From Burkholderia sp. 8Y (GTDB lineage: Bacteria; Pseudomonadota; Gammaproteobacteria; Burkholderiales; Burkholderiaceae), in the NCBI RefSeq assembly GCF_902506145.1, contig NZ_LR733548.1:103986-167985 (forward strand): a stretch of 64,000 bases of DNA, read 5' to 3'. A program made the position numbers and the translations under genes. The notes under the pieces are model-generated. The model saw only the letters and a program-made list of their open reading frames with translations. It had not been told where the DNA came from and made no database searches. Shown here piece after piece: positions 42,990 through 52,148 of this stretch; the first letter of the stretch is position 1; every line of letters begins with the position of its first letter.

Positions 42990-44078
42990 TCAGATGGCCT
43001 GTGCGCGGCCGGGAAACGTCTCGTCGTAGTCCATTGCGTGACTCACTTCTTCCGCGTCCTGCGCGCCGCGCTGCTCGCGGTACATCATCGGCGGCAAGCC
43101 GAACTGCTTGCGAAACTCGCGGCCGAGGTGCGATGCGTCCGAGAAGCCGCAACTCGACGCAATGTCGGCCACCGTCTTGTCGGAGCTTGTGAGCAGCCAC
43201 GCGGCCGTGCGCAGCCGCACCTGCTTGGCGTACGCCTGCGGCGCCTTGCCCGTCTCGGCTTTGAAGAGGCGTTCGAGTTGCCGCGTCGACATATCGAGCT
43301 TGTGCGCGAGTTCATCGAGCGTGAGCGAACGGCCGACGTGCTGCTCCATCAAAAGAATGGCGCGCTTGACTTTCGGATGCGTGGCGGGCGCGAGGCCCGG
43401 CGGATGCGGCTGCGGCGCGTTGCCCTTCTGCATGTCGTCGACGAGCAGAATGCGCAGCGCCTTTTGCACCGTCGCGGTCTCGAAGTGACGCAGCAGAATG
43501 GCCGCGGCCACGTCGATCGAAGCACGCCCGCCCGAACACGTGATGCGCCTTCTGTCGATCACGAACAGCCGGTCCGCGACGAGCAGTTGCTCATCCGCTT
43601 GCGGAAATCGCTCGACGAAGTCCCAATAGTGGAACCAGCTCACACACACGCGATGTCCGTCGAGCACGCCCGCGCGCATCAGCGTGAATACGCCCGTGCA
43701 CATGCCGACGATGGTCGCCTCGCGGCCGGCCGCGCGGCGGATGAACTGCAGCGTGGCATCGCTCGCGGAAGAGCCCGAATGCAGCAGCCCGCCGACGACG
43801 ACCACGTAGTCGAACGGTTCGGCTTGCTCGTAGGTTTCCCACGGCGTGATCTGGATGCCGCAACTGGCGCGCACCGGCGCGAGCGTTTCGCCGATCACGC
43901 TCCACGAGCAGCGCACCGGGCGGCTGAAGTCGCCTTCGTCAGCGGAAAGACGCAGCAGATCGACGAAACCGGAAAACGCGGTCAGCGTGAAGTTCGGCAA
44001 CAGCACGATGCCGAAACGGATGCGCGATTTCGATTGGCCGTCGATGGACAGCGGCGGAAGAGATTCTGCGGGATTCAT
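42990..44078 (-). CDS. GlxA-family AraC-type regulator, second paralog
   Basis: 362 aa. DJ-1/PfpI-like domain (about 20-205; RFGIVLLPNFTLTAFSGFVDLLRLSADEG, elbow VGMCTGVFTLMRAGVLDG) and C-terminal AraC domain (SLTLDELAHKLDMSTRQLERLFKAETGKAPQAYAKQVRLRTAAWLL, DIASSCGFSDASHLGREFRKQFG). It is only distantly similar to the regulator at 35387. Upstream of and co-directional with the aldolase, 26 bases away. It could be the counterpart of the sarcosine or betaine regulator for the soxBDAG genes nearby. Confidence 0.9.
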   Translation of the reverse strand: MNPAESLPPLSIDGQSKSRIRFGIVLLPNFTLTAFSGFVDLLRLSADEGDFSRPVRCSWSVIGETLAPVRASCGIQITPWETYEQAEPFDYVVVVGGLLHSGSSASDATLQFIRRAAGREATIVGMCTGVFTLMRAGVLDGHRVCVSWFHYWDFVERFPQADEQLLVADRLFVIDRRRITCSGGRASIDVAAAILLRHFETATVQKALRILLVDDMQKGNAPQPHPPGLAPATHPKVKRAILLMEQHVGRSLTLDELAHKLDMSTRQLERLFKAETGKAPQAYAKQVRLRTAAWLLTSSDKTVADIASSCGFSDASHLGREFRKQFGLPPMMYREQRGAQDAEEVSHAMDYDETFPGRAQAI

Positions 44079-44196
44079 GCGCGTGAGGTGCGGCGGCTCG
44101 GGACTATTCGGCGAGCATAACACCGGGCGCGCGCAACGGGCGCATGGGTCGGAAAACGGGGAACGCCGCGCAGATCGCGCGGCGTGGGGGGATGAA

Positions 44197-44532
44197 TCAG
44201 GCGCCGAGCACCGCGAACGCCCAGGCGAATACGCCGCCGATGAGCGCGCCCGTCGAACGGCCGAGGAGGCTCGCGACCGTGTAATCGCCCCAACGCTGCT
44301 CGACTTCGGCTTTCAACACGCCGAAGTAGCGAAGCGCGGGATCGATCGAGCAGAGAAGCATCAGCGTGGCCCAGAGAGGCGCTTCGCGCGTGAGCACGTG
44401 TTCGGGGGCGAGAACGCCTGCGGCCTGAAGCGCGCCGACGACGCCGACGCCGACAAGAAACGCGAGGACCCAGGACTTGAAGAACTGATCGGGAAGAGCG
44501 TGACTTTCCATTGCTGCAAACGGGATAAACAT
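44197..44532 (-). CDS. Small integral membrane protein
   Basis: 111 aa with three probable membrane helices (FFKSWVLAFLVGVGVVGALQAAGVL; APLWATLMLLCSIDPALRYFGVL; GRSTGALIGGVFAWAFAVLG). No family is recognised. The ATG at 44511 (MESHALPDQF) is an alternative start; neither has a good ribosome-binding site. Same strand as the aldolase/regulator pair but separated by 118 bases. Confidence 0.6.
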   Translation of the reverse strand: MFIPFAAMESHALPDQFFKSWVLAFLVGVGVVGALQAAGVLAPEHVLTREAPLWATLMLLCSIDPALRYFGVLKAEVEQRWGDYTVASLLGRSTGALIGGVFAWAFAVLGA

Positions 44533-44820
44533 GAGGATCTAAGACGAGAGGCGCGCTCAGGCGGGCTCTCACGGACCTAGGGAATATACCGAGACGCATC
44601 TGTTTAGCCGTTCGGAGCAATCTCAAAAATGCCCCGGTTTGCAACGAAGCTGCGCAAAAACGCGCCGCGTCAGACGCGCTCTGCTACGCGGCTGACGCCG
44701 CCATCCCATTTCGATGCCGTTTTTGTTCTATCAGCCGGAATTGCGGTTTGGTGCAATGAGGCCATGTCGAACGCGCTCGCTCGTCCGGGCGACGCGAACC
44801 GCCAACTCTGAGGCCACGCC

Positions 44821-46215
44821 ATGAATGTCAGCGTTTTCGATCTGTTCAAGATCGGCATCGGTCCTTCCAGCTCGCATACCGTCGGGCCGATGATCGCGGC
44901 GTGCCGTTTCGCGTCGCATATCGAGGACGCCAACCTGCTCGGCTTCGTCACCCGCGTCCGGGCCGAATTGTTCGGCTCGCTCGGTGCGACGGGCAAGGGC
45001 CACGGCACCGACAAGGCCGTGCTGCTCGGGCTCGAAGGCAATCTGCCCGATGTGATCGATCCGGACACGATCGCGCCGCGCCTTGCCGACATCCGCGCGA
45101 CGAAGCGCCTGAACCTGCTCGGCAAGCACGCCATTGTGTTCGACGAGCGCGAGCACATCGGCTTCTATCGCAAGCTGATGCCGGGCGCGGCGGGGTCGAG
45201 CATGGTGCATCCGAACGGCATGCGGTTTCAGGCGTTCGATGAACACGGCCAATTGCTCGTCGAGAAAGAGTATTACTCGATCGGCGGCGGCTTCGTGACG
45301 AACCGCGAAGGCGATCGCGTCAACGGCGTGCGCGCGGGCGCCAACGTGCCGCATCCGTTTCGGACCGGCGAGGATCTCATGCGCGTCTGCCGGGAGACAG
45401 GTCTGTCTATCGCGGATGTCGCGTTGCAGAACGAATGCGCGAATCGCAGCGAGCAGGAAGTGCGTGAAGGCGTGCTGGCCGTGTGGCGTGTGATGGCCGC
45501 GTGCGTCGAGCGTGGCTGCAAGGAGCGCGGCGAGTTGCCCGGTCCGATGCATGTGAAGCGCCGCGCCGCGGACCTGTGCGCGCAATTGCGCTCGCGTTCC
45601 GAGGAATCGCTGCGCGATCCGCTTTCCATGCTCGACTGGGTCAATCTCTACGCGATGGCCGTCAACGAAGAGAACGCATCGGGCGGGCGCGTGGTGACTG
45701 CGCCGACGAATGGCGCAGCGGGCGTGATCCCCGCCGTGCTGCACTACTACGTGAAGTTCATGCACGGCGCGAACGATGAAGGCATCGTGCGCTTTCTTTT
45801 GACGGCGGCGGCCATCGGCATCATCTACAAGGAGACGGCGTCGATCTCCGGCGCGGAAGTAGGCTGTCAGGGCGAAGTGGGCGTCGCGTGCTCGATGGCC
45901 GCCGCCGCGCTCGCGGCCGTCATGGGCGGAACGCCTGCGCAAGTAGAAAACGCCGCTGAAATAGGCATGGAACACAACCTCGGCATGACATGCGATCCCG
46001 TCGGCGGACTCGTGCAGATACCGTGCATTGAGCGCAACGCGATGGGCGCGATCAAGGCGATCAATGCCGCGCGCATGGCGATAAAGGGCGACGGCCAGCA
46101 TTACGTGTCGCTCGATTCGGTCATCAAGACGATGCGCGAAACGGGCGCGGACATGAAGACGAAATACAAGGAGACGTCGCGCGGCGGGCTGGCCGTGAAC
46201 GTCATCGAATGCTGA
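44821..46215 (+). CDS. sdaA: L-serine ammonia-lyase, iron-sulfur type
   Basis: 464 aa single-chain L-serine dehydratase: beta domain with FKIGIGPSSSHTVGPM, alpha domain with GAAGVIPAVLHYY and the [4Fe-4S] cysteines in GCQGEVGVACSMAAAAL and MTCDPVGGLVQIPCIERN. It deaminates L-serine to pyruvate. Directly upstream of soxBDAG (25-base gap): sarcosine oxidase yields glycine and methylene-folate, which serine hydroxymethyltransferase turns into serine, the substrate of this enzyme. Confidence 0.95.
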   Translation: MNVSVFDLFKIGIGPSSSHTVGPMIAACRFASHIEDANLLGFVTRVRAELFGSLGATGKGHGTDKAVLLGLEGNLPDVIDPDTIAPRLADIRATKRLNLLGKHAIVFDEREHIGFYRKLMPGAAGSSMVHPNGMRFQAFDEHGQLLVEKEYYSIGGGFVTNREGDRVNGVRAGANVPHPFRTGEDLMRVCRETGLSIADVALQNECANRSEQEVREGVLAVWRVMAACVERGCKERGELPGPMHVKRRAADLCAQLRSRSEESLRDPLSMLDWVNLYAMAVNEENASGGRVVTAPTNGAAGVIPAVLHYYVKFMHGANDEGIVRFLLTAAAIGIIYKETASISGAEVGCQGEVGVACSMAAAALAAVMGGTPAQVENAAEIGMEHNLGMTCDPVGGLVQIPCIERNAMGAIKAINAARMAIKGDGQHYVSLDSVIKTMRETGADMKTKYKETSRGGLAVNVIEC

Positions 46216-46240
46216 AACACCGCTACGAAGGAAGAAACCC

Positions 46241-47485
46241 ATGAGCCGCTATTCGATATTCAGCCTGCTGCGCAACGGCATGTCGTATCACGAGAACTGG
46301 GAGCGTCAATGGCGCAGCCCGGAGCCCAAGCGCGAGTACGACGTGGTGATCGTCGGCGGCGGCGGGCATGGTCTCGCGACTGCCTACTATCTCGCGAAAG
46401 AGCACGGCATCACGAACGTCGCGATTCTGGAGAAGGGCTGGATCGGCGGCGGCAATACCGCGCGCAATACGACTATCGTGCGTTCCAACTATCTGTGGGA
46501 CGAATCTGCCGCGCTGTATGAGAAGGCGATGAAGCTGTGGGAAGGTCTCTCGCAAGACCTCAACTACAACGTGATGTTCAGCCAGCGCGGCGTGATGAAC
46601 CTCGCGCATACGCTGCAAGACGTGCGCGATACCGAACGCCGCGTGAACGCGAACCGGCTCAATGGCGTCGATGCCGAGTTCCTCACGCCCGCGCAAATCA
46701 AGGAACTCGAGCCGACCATCAACCTCAATAGCCGCTATCCGGTGCTGGGTGCGTCGATACAGCGTCGCGGCGGCGTCGCGCGTCACGATGCGGTGGCCTG
46801 GGGCTTCGCGCGCGGGGCGGATCAGGCGGGCGTCGACATCATCCAGAACTGTCAGGTCGTGGGCATTCGTCGTGACGGCAATCGCGTGACTGGCGTCGAT
46901 ACGACCAAAGGTCATATCAAGGCGAAGAAGGTCGCGATCGTCGCGGCCGGCAACACCACGACGCTCGCGGACATGGCGGGCGTGCGCCTGCCGCTCGAAA
47001 GCCATCCGTTGCAGGCGCTGGTGTCGGAGCCGATCAAGCCGGTGGTCAATACGGTCGTGATGTCGAACGCGGTGCATGCGTACATCAGCCAGTCCGACAA
47101 GGGCGATCTCGTGATCGGCGCGGGCGTCGATCAATACACGGGCTTTGGGCAGCGCGGCAGCTTCCAGATCATCGAAGGCACGCTGGAAGCGATCGTCGAG
47201 ATGTTCCCCGTGTTCTCGCGCGTGCGGATGAACCGGCAGTGGGGCGGCATCGTCGATGTCTCGCCGGATGCGTGCCCGATCATTAGCAAGACCGACGTGA
47301 AGGGCCTCTACTTCAATTGCGGCTGGGGCACGGGCGGTTTCAAGGCGACGCCGGGTTCCGGCTGGGCGTACGCGCACACCATCGCGAACGACGAGCCGCA
47401 TCCGCTGAACGCGCCGTTCTCGCTCGACCGCTTCTATACCGGCCATCTGATTGACGAACACGGCGCGGCTGCCGTGGCGCACTGA
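46241..47485 (+). CDS. soxB: Sarcosine oxidase, beta subunit
   Basis: 414 aa FAD protein of the DAO/glycine-oxidase family: YDVVIVGGGGHGLATAYYLAKEHGITNVAILEKGWIGGGN at the N-terminus and GIVDVSPDACPIISKT with GWGTGGFKATPGSG near the C-terminus. In the heterotetrameric enzyme this subunit oxidises sarcosine and carries covalent FMN. First of the soxBDAG set. Confidence 0.96.
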   Translation: MSRYSIFSLLRNGMSYHENWERQWRSPEPKREYDVVIVGGGGHGLATAYYLAKEHGITNVAILEKGWIGGGNTARNTTIVRSNYLWDESAALYEKAMKLWEGLSQDLNYNVMFSQRGVMNLAHTLQDVRDTERRVNANRLNGVDAEFLTPAQIKELEPTINLNSRYPVLGASIQRRGGVARHDAVAWGFARGADQAGVDIIQNCQVVGIRRDGNRVTGVDTTKGHIKAKKVAIVAAGNTTTLADMAGVRLPLESHPLQALVSEPIKPVVNTVVMSNAVHAYISQSDKGDLVIGAGVDQYTGFGQRGSFQIIEGTLEAIVEMFPVFSRVRMNRQWGGIVDVSPDACPIISKTDVKGLYFNCGWGTGGFKATPGSGWAYAHTIANDEPHPLNAPFSLDRFYTGHLIDEHGAAAVAH

Positions 47486-47498
47486 AGGAGTACGAAAC

Positions 47499-47798
47499 AT
47501 GTTGCTGATCGAATGCCCCTGGTGCGGGCCGCGCGCTGAAAGCGAATTCTCTTGCGGCGGCGAAGCGGATATCGCGCGACCGCTGGACACGGAAAAGCTC
47601 ACCGACAGGGAATGGGGCGAATACCTCTTCATGCGCAAGAACCCGCGCGGCGTCCATCGCGAGCAATGGATGCATGCGCAAGGCTGCCGCCGCTGGTTCA
47701 AGGCGCAGCGTGACACGGTGACCTACGAGATTCAGGGCTACGAGACGTTCGACCGTCCGCTGGCTGCGATGGACAACAAGGAGGGAGCGTCGAAATGA
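47499..47798 (+). CDS. soxD: Sarcosine oxidase, delta subunit
   Basis: 99 aa. Zinc-binding cysteines in CPWCGPRAESEFSCGGE and HAQGCRRWF, with the family's REWGEYLFMRKNPRGVHREQW. Its stop overlaps the soxA start by 4 bases. Small structural subunit of the heterotetramer. Confidence 0.95.
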   Translation: MLLIECPWCGPRAESEFSCGGEADIARPLDTEKLTDREWGEYLFMRKNPRGVHREQWMHAQGCRRWFKAQRDTVTYEIQGYETFDRPLAAMDNKEGASK

Positions 47799-50797
47799 GC
47801 CAGAAAGACCGACTCACCACGGGCGGGCGCATCAATCGCGCCATCGCGCTGACCTTCACGTTCAACGGCAAGACGTATCAGGGCTTTCAGGGCGACACGC
47901 TTGCTTCCGCGTTGCTCGCGAACGGGCAGCACTTCGTCGCGCGTAGCTGGAAGTATCACCGGCCGCGCGGGATCGTGACGGCGGGCGTCGAAGAGCCGAA
48001 TGCGATCGTACAGCTCGAAAAAGGCGCTTATACGGTGCCGAACGCGCGCGCGACCGAAGTCGAGTTGTATCAGGGACTCGTCGCGGAAAGCGTGAACGCG
48101 AAGCCGAACATCGAGAACGATCGCATGGCGATCAATCAGAAGATCGCGCGCTTCATTCCGGCAGGCTTCTACTACAAGACGTTCATGTGGCCGCGCAAGC
48201 TGTGGCCGAAGTACGAGGAAGTCATTCGCGATGCAGCCGGTCTCGGCAAGGCGCCCGAGGAGCGCGACGCGGATCGCTATGACAAGTGCTTCGCGCATTG
48301 CGATGTGCTCGTGGTCGGCGGCGGGCCATCGGGTCTGGCTGCGGCGCATGCGGCGGGTTTGTCGGGCGCGCGCGTGATGCTCATCGACGATCAGCCCGAA
48401 CTCGGCGGCTCGTTGCTGTCGTGCCGCGCGGAGATCGACGGCAAGCCTGCATTGCAATGGGTACAAAGAATCGAAGCCGAACTGCGCAACATGCCCGACG
48501 TGAAGATACTGTCGCGCAGCACGGCGTTCGGCTATCAGGACCACAACCTCGTCACGGTGACGCAGCGCCTGACCGATCATCTGCCCGTGTCGATGCGCAA
48601 GGGCACGCGCGAACTGATGTGGAAAGTGCGGGCAAAGCGCGTGATTCTGGCGACGGGCGCGCACGAGCGTCCGATCGTCTTCGGCAACAACGATCTGCCG
48701 GGCGTGATGCTGGCTTCCGCCGTATCGACGTATCTGCATCGCTATGCGGTGCTGCCGGGCCGCAATGCCGTCGTGTTCACGAACAACGACGACGCCTATC
48801 AATGCGCGCTCGACCTCAAGGCGGCGGGCGCACAGGTAACGGTTATCGACCCGCGTGCGGCGGAATCGAAGGCAAGCTTGCCCGCAGCCGCGCGACGCTA
48901 CGGCGTGCGCGTGATGAACAACGCCGTGGTGACGGCCGCGCACGGCAAGCTGCGCGTGTCGTCGGTGGAAGTCGCTGCGTATGCAAATGGCAAGGTCGGC
49001 GCGAAGCAGACGGATCTGCCTTGCGACCTCGTCGTGATGTCCGGTGGATGGAGCCCGGTGCTGCATCTCTTCGCGCAATCGGGCGGCAAGGCGCATTGGC
49101 ACGACGAGAAAGCGTGCTTCGTGCCCGGCAAGGCGATGCAGGCCGAGAGCAGCGTCGGCGCATGCGCGGGCGACTTCACGCTGGCGCGCGGCATTCGTTT
49201 CGGTTCTGATGCGGGCGCAGAAGCGGCGCGCGCAGCGGGTCATATCGTCGCGAAGGCGCAGCCGGTGAAGGTCGCGGAGATCACGGAAGCGCCGTTGATG
49301 CCGCTATGGCTCGTCGGCGAACGCGATCTGGCGACGCGCGGCCCGAAGCAGTTCGTCGACTTCCAGAACGACGTGTCCGCCGCCGACATCTTCCTCGCAG
49401 CGCGCGAGGGCTTCGAATCGGTCGAGCACGTCAAGCGTTATACGGCGATGGGCTTTGGCACCGATCAAGGCAAGCTCGGCAACATCAACGGCATGGCGAT
49501 TCTTGCGCAGGCGCTTGGCAAGACCATTCCGGAAACGGGCACGACCACGTTCCGCCCGAACTACACGCCCGTGACGTTCGGAACATTCGCGGGCCGCGAA
49601 CTCGGCGAGTTTCTCGATCCCGTGCGAAAGACCGCGATCCACGAATGGCACGTGCAGAACGGCGCGATGTTCGAGGATGTCGGCAACTGGAAGCGCCCGT
49701 GGTACTACCCGAAGGCCGGTGAAGACATGCATGCGGCGGTCGCGCGTGAATCGCTCGCGGTGCGTCGAAGCGTCGGCATTCTCGATGCATCGACGCTCGG
49801 CAAGATCGACATTCAAGGCCCCGACGCGGCCAAACTGCTGAACTGGGTCTATACGAACCCGTGGAGCAAGCTCGAAGTCGGCAAGTGCCGTTATGGCCTG
49901 ATGCTCGATGAGAACGGCATGATCTTCGACGATGGCGTGACCGTGCGCCTCGCCGAACAGCACTACATGATGACGACGACCACCGGCGGCGCGGCGCGCG
50001 TGCTGACGTGGCTCGAACGCTGGCTGCAAACCGAATGGCCCGACATGCGCGTGCGGCTCGCATCCGTGACGGATCATTGGGCGACGTTCGCGGTCGTCGG
50101 CCCGAACAGCCGCAAGGTGCTGCAAAAGGTCTGCCGTGACATCGACTTCGCGAACGCCGCGTTTCCGTTCATGAGCTATCGCGATGGCACGGTGGCGGGT
50201 GCATCGGCGCGTGTCATGCGTATCAGCTTCTCGGGCGAGCTGGCCTACGAAGTGAACGTGCCGGCGAATGTGGGCCGCGCGGTATGGGAAGCACTGATGG
50301 AAGCCGGCGCGGAATTCGAAATCACGCCCTACGGCACGGAAACGATGCACGTGCTGCGCGCGGAGAAGGGCTACATCATCGTCGGACAGGACACGGATGG
50401 CTCGATGACGCCGTATGACCTCGGCATGGGCGGGCTCGTCGCGAAGTCGAAGGACTTCATCGGCAAGCGGTCGCTCACGCGCTCGGATACGGCGAAGGCG
50501 GGACGCAAGCAGTTCGTCGGGCTGCTCACGGACGATGCTTCGTTCGTGCTGCCCGAAGGCTCGCAGATCGTCGCCGGACCCTTCCAGGGCGATACGGCGC
50601 CGATGCTCGGTCATGTCACGTCCAGCTATTACAGCCCTGTTTTGAAGCGTTCGATTGCGTTGGCCGTCGTGAAGGGCGGGCTCGACAAGATCGGCGAAAC
50701 AGTCACGATCCCGCTTGCGAGCGGCAAGCAGATCAACGCCAAAATCACCAGTTCAGTGTTCTACGACAGCGAAGGAGCACGTCAGCATGTGGAATGA
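47795..50797 (+). CDS. soxA: Sarcosine oxidase, alpha subunit
   Basis: 1000 aa, the expected full length. A 2Fe-2S-ferredoxin-like N-terminal domain lacking cluster cysteines (about 10-110) is followed by an NAD/FAD-binding region (CDVLVVGGGPSGLAAAHAAG) and a C-terminal aminomethyltransferase (GCV_T) domain from about 620 that passes the methyl carbon to tetrahydrofolate. Overlaps soxD and, by 11 bases, soxG. Confidence 0.96.
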   Translation: MSQKDRLTTGGRINRAIALTFTFNGKTYQGFQGDTLASALLANGQHFVARSWKYHRPRGIVTAGVEEPNAIVQLEKGAYTVPNARATEVELYQGLVAESVNAKPNIENDRMAINQKIARFIPAGFYYKTFMWPRKLWPKYEEVIRDAAGLGKAPEERDADRYDKCFAHCDVLVVGGGPSGLAAAHAAGLSGARVMLIDDQPELGGSLLSCRAEIDGKPALQWVQRIEAELRNMPDVKILSRSTAFGYQDHNLVTVTQRLTDHLPVSMRKGTRELMWKVRAKRVILATGAHERPIVFGNNDLPGVMLASAVSTYLHRYAVLPGRNAVVFTNNDDAYQCALDLKAAGAQVTVIDPRAAESKASLPAAARRYGVRVMNNAVVTAAHGKLRVSSVEVAAYANGKVGAKQTDLPCDLVVMSGGWSPVLHLFAQSGGKAHWHDEKACFVPGKAMQAESSVGACAGDFTLARGIRFGSDAGAEAARAAGHIVAKAQPVKVAEITEAPLMPLWLVGERDLATRGPKQFVDFQNDVSAADIFLAAREGFESVEHVKRYTAMGFGTDQGKLGNINGMAILAQALGKTIPETGTTTFRPNYTPVTFGTFAGRELGEFLDPVRKTAIHEWHVQNGAMFEDVGNWKRPWYYPKAGEDMHAAVARESLAVRRSVGILDASTLGKIDIQGPDAAKLLNWVYTNPWSKLEVGKCRYGLMLDENGMIFDDGVTVRLAEQHYMMTTTTGGAARVLTWLERWLQTEWPDMRVRLASVTDHWATFAVVGPNSRKVLQKVCRDIDFANAAFPFMSYRDGTVAGASARVMRISFSGELAYEVNVPANVGRAVWEALMEAGAEFEITPYGTETMHVLRAEKGYIIVGQDTDGSMTPYDLGMGGLVAKSKDFIGKRSLTRSDTAKAGRKQFVGLLTDDASFVLPEGSQIVAGPFQGDTAPMLGHVTSSYYSPVLKRSIALAVVKGGLDKIGETVTIPLASGKQINAKITSSVFYDSEGARQHVE

Positions 50798-51452
50798 AAC
50801 CAAAGGTTCTTCGACCGTCGTCGATCGCATGACGGTCGGGCAGGGCAGCCTGGGCCCGACGTGGCAGGAGTCGCCGCTCGTGGGCGCGGATGCGTTGATG
50901 AAGGCGCATCACGCGGGCGCATCGAAGGCGTTCCGTTTGACGGAGCGGCTGTTCCTTCAACTCGTGAACGTGCGTGGCGATACCCGCGATGCCGCGTTCG
51001 TGCGTGCGGTGGAGAGCGTGATCGGCTGTGCGCCGCCGGACAAGCCGAACACCATGGCGAAGGGCAATGGCTATGACATGCTGTGGCTCGGACCCGACGA
51101 ATGGCTCGTGGTTTCCGAAGCGCCGCACGATGCATCGCGAGCCGCGCCGCTCGAAGCACGCTTGCGTGAGGCGTTCGCGGGCGCGTTCGCATCGGCGGTG
51201 GATATCGGCAGCGGTTACACGGTGCTCGATATCGACGGACCGCGCACGCGCGATGTCCTGTCGCGCGGCTGTCCGCTCGATCTGCATCCGAAGGTTTTCG
51301 GCGCGGGACAGTGCGCGCAGAGTCACTACTTCAAGGCGTCTATCACGCTGGTGCCGCTGGGCGGCGATCGCTTCGAAATCATCGTGCGTCGCAGCTTCGC
51401 GGATTACTTCGTGAAGATCATGCTCGATGCAGCCGAGCCGCTACTCGCATGA
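50787..51452 (+). CDS. soxG: Sarcosine oxidase, gamma subunit
   Basis: 221 aa. Starts MWNETKGSSTVVDR; LWLGPDEWLVVSE and AVDIGSGYTVLDIDGPRTRDVLSRGCPLDLHP are typical of SoxG, which resembles a half aminomethyltransferase domain. ATG 50787 overlaps the soxA end; GAAGGAG is just upstream. Confidence 0.94.
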   Translation: MWNETKGSSTVVDRMTVGQGSLGPTWQESPLVGADALMKAHHAGASKAFRLTERLFLQLVNVRGDTRDAAFVRAVESVIGCAPPDKPNTMAKGNGYDMLWLGPDEWLVVSEAPHDASRAAPLEARLREAFAGAFASAVDIGSGYTVLDIDGPRTRDVLSRGCPLDLHPKVFGAGQCAQSHYFKASITLVPLGGDRFEIIVRRSFADYFVKIMLDAAEPLLA

Positions 51453-51877
51453 AGCCGTTCGAGCCGTTGCATGCGGGCGGGCAAGGGTGGCGCGTCGTGG
51501 TCGATGAACTTGTCGTGATGACGCGCGTCGGGCTGTATGAGCACGAGCATGCTGCGCCGCAGGCTTTATCCATCGATGCGAGCCTGCGGTATCGCGGCAT
51601 GCCGAGCGAAGACGAGCTGATCGATTACGAGGCATGGTGCAATCGCGTGACGGCCTATCTGCAAGCGAAGACGCATACGCGCTTGCTCGAAACGCTTGCT
51701 GTGGAGATCGCCGCTTTATCGTTCGATGAATGGCCCAAGCTCGATGCGCTGACGCTCACGCTGCACAAGCCGAAGATTCGCGAGGGCACGCGAAGGCTCG
51801 CGCTCGAACTCGACTGGCGGCGCGCGGATTACGATGCGTTGCGCGCGCATCAGGCGTTGGCTGTATCGAGCGCATGA
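51449..51877 (+). CDS. folB: Dihydroneopterin aldolase-family protein
   Basis: 142 aa. RVVVDELVVMTRVGLYEHEH and the family's terminal THTRLLETLAVEIAALSF match FolB-type proteins, which act in folate synthesis. It overlaps soxG (ATGA), so it is expressed with the folate-dependent sarcosine oxidase and may boost folate supply. The charged tail of about 20 residues beyond the fold is slightly unusual. Confidence 0.85.
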   Translation: MKPFEPLHAGGQGWRVVVDELVVMTRVGLYEHEHAAPQALSIDASLRYRGMPSEDELIDYEAWCNRVTAYLQAKTHTRLLETLAVEIAALSFDEWPKLDALTLTLHKPKIREGTRRLALELDWRRADYDALRAHQALAVSSA

Positions 51878-52137
51878 ACGCATCGCGCGATGCGGCGGCG
51901 CGTTTGTCCGAACGCGCCTGTAAAGAGCACGATGCGCAGGCGGCGCTTGCGCTGCTGGATAGGAGTATCGCGTTGGGGCATCGGCGGATTGCGCTGATTC
52001 GGTATTTGCATGCGCAGTATCTGGGTGCGGCGCTTGAGGGGCGGCATCATGCGTATGTTGAGGAGATCGCTTCTAGGTTGAGTGGGGATGCGTTGGTGGG
52101 GGTGGCGAAGGCGGCGCGGGCGAGGTTTGGGGGGTGA
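51874..52137 (+). CDS. Small hypothetical protein at the end of the sox operon
   Basis: 87 aa, helical (ARLSERACKEHDAQAALALLDRSIALGHRRIALIRYLHAQYLG), with a TPR/Sel1-like feel. Its ATG overlaps the folB stop, which supports translation as the last gene of the sox operon. It ends 11 bases before the first degenerate CRISPR repeat. No function can be assigned. Confidence 0.6.
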   Translation: MNASRDAAARLSERACKEHDAQAALALLDRSIALGHRRIALIRYLHAQYLGAALEGRHHAYVEEIASRLSGDALVGVAKAARARFGG

Positions 52138-52148
52138 GGTATCTGTTT

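Noticed and set aside
44533..44820. Glycine riboswitch upstream of sdaA-soxBDAG
   Set aside because: The pathway made it worth looking for, but the conserved glycine-aptamer segments and paired helices could not be found.
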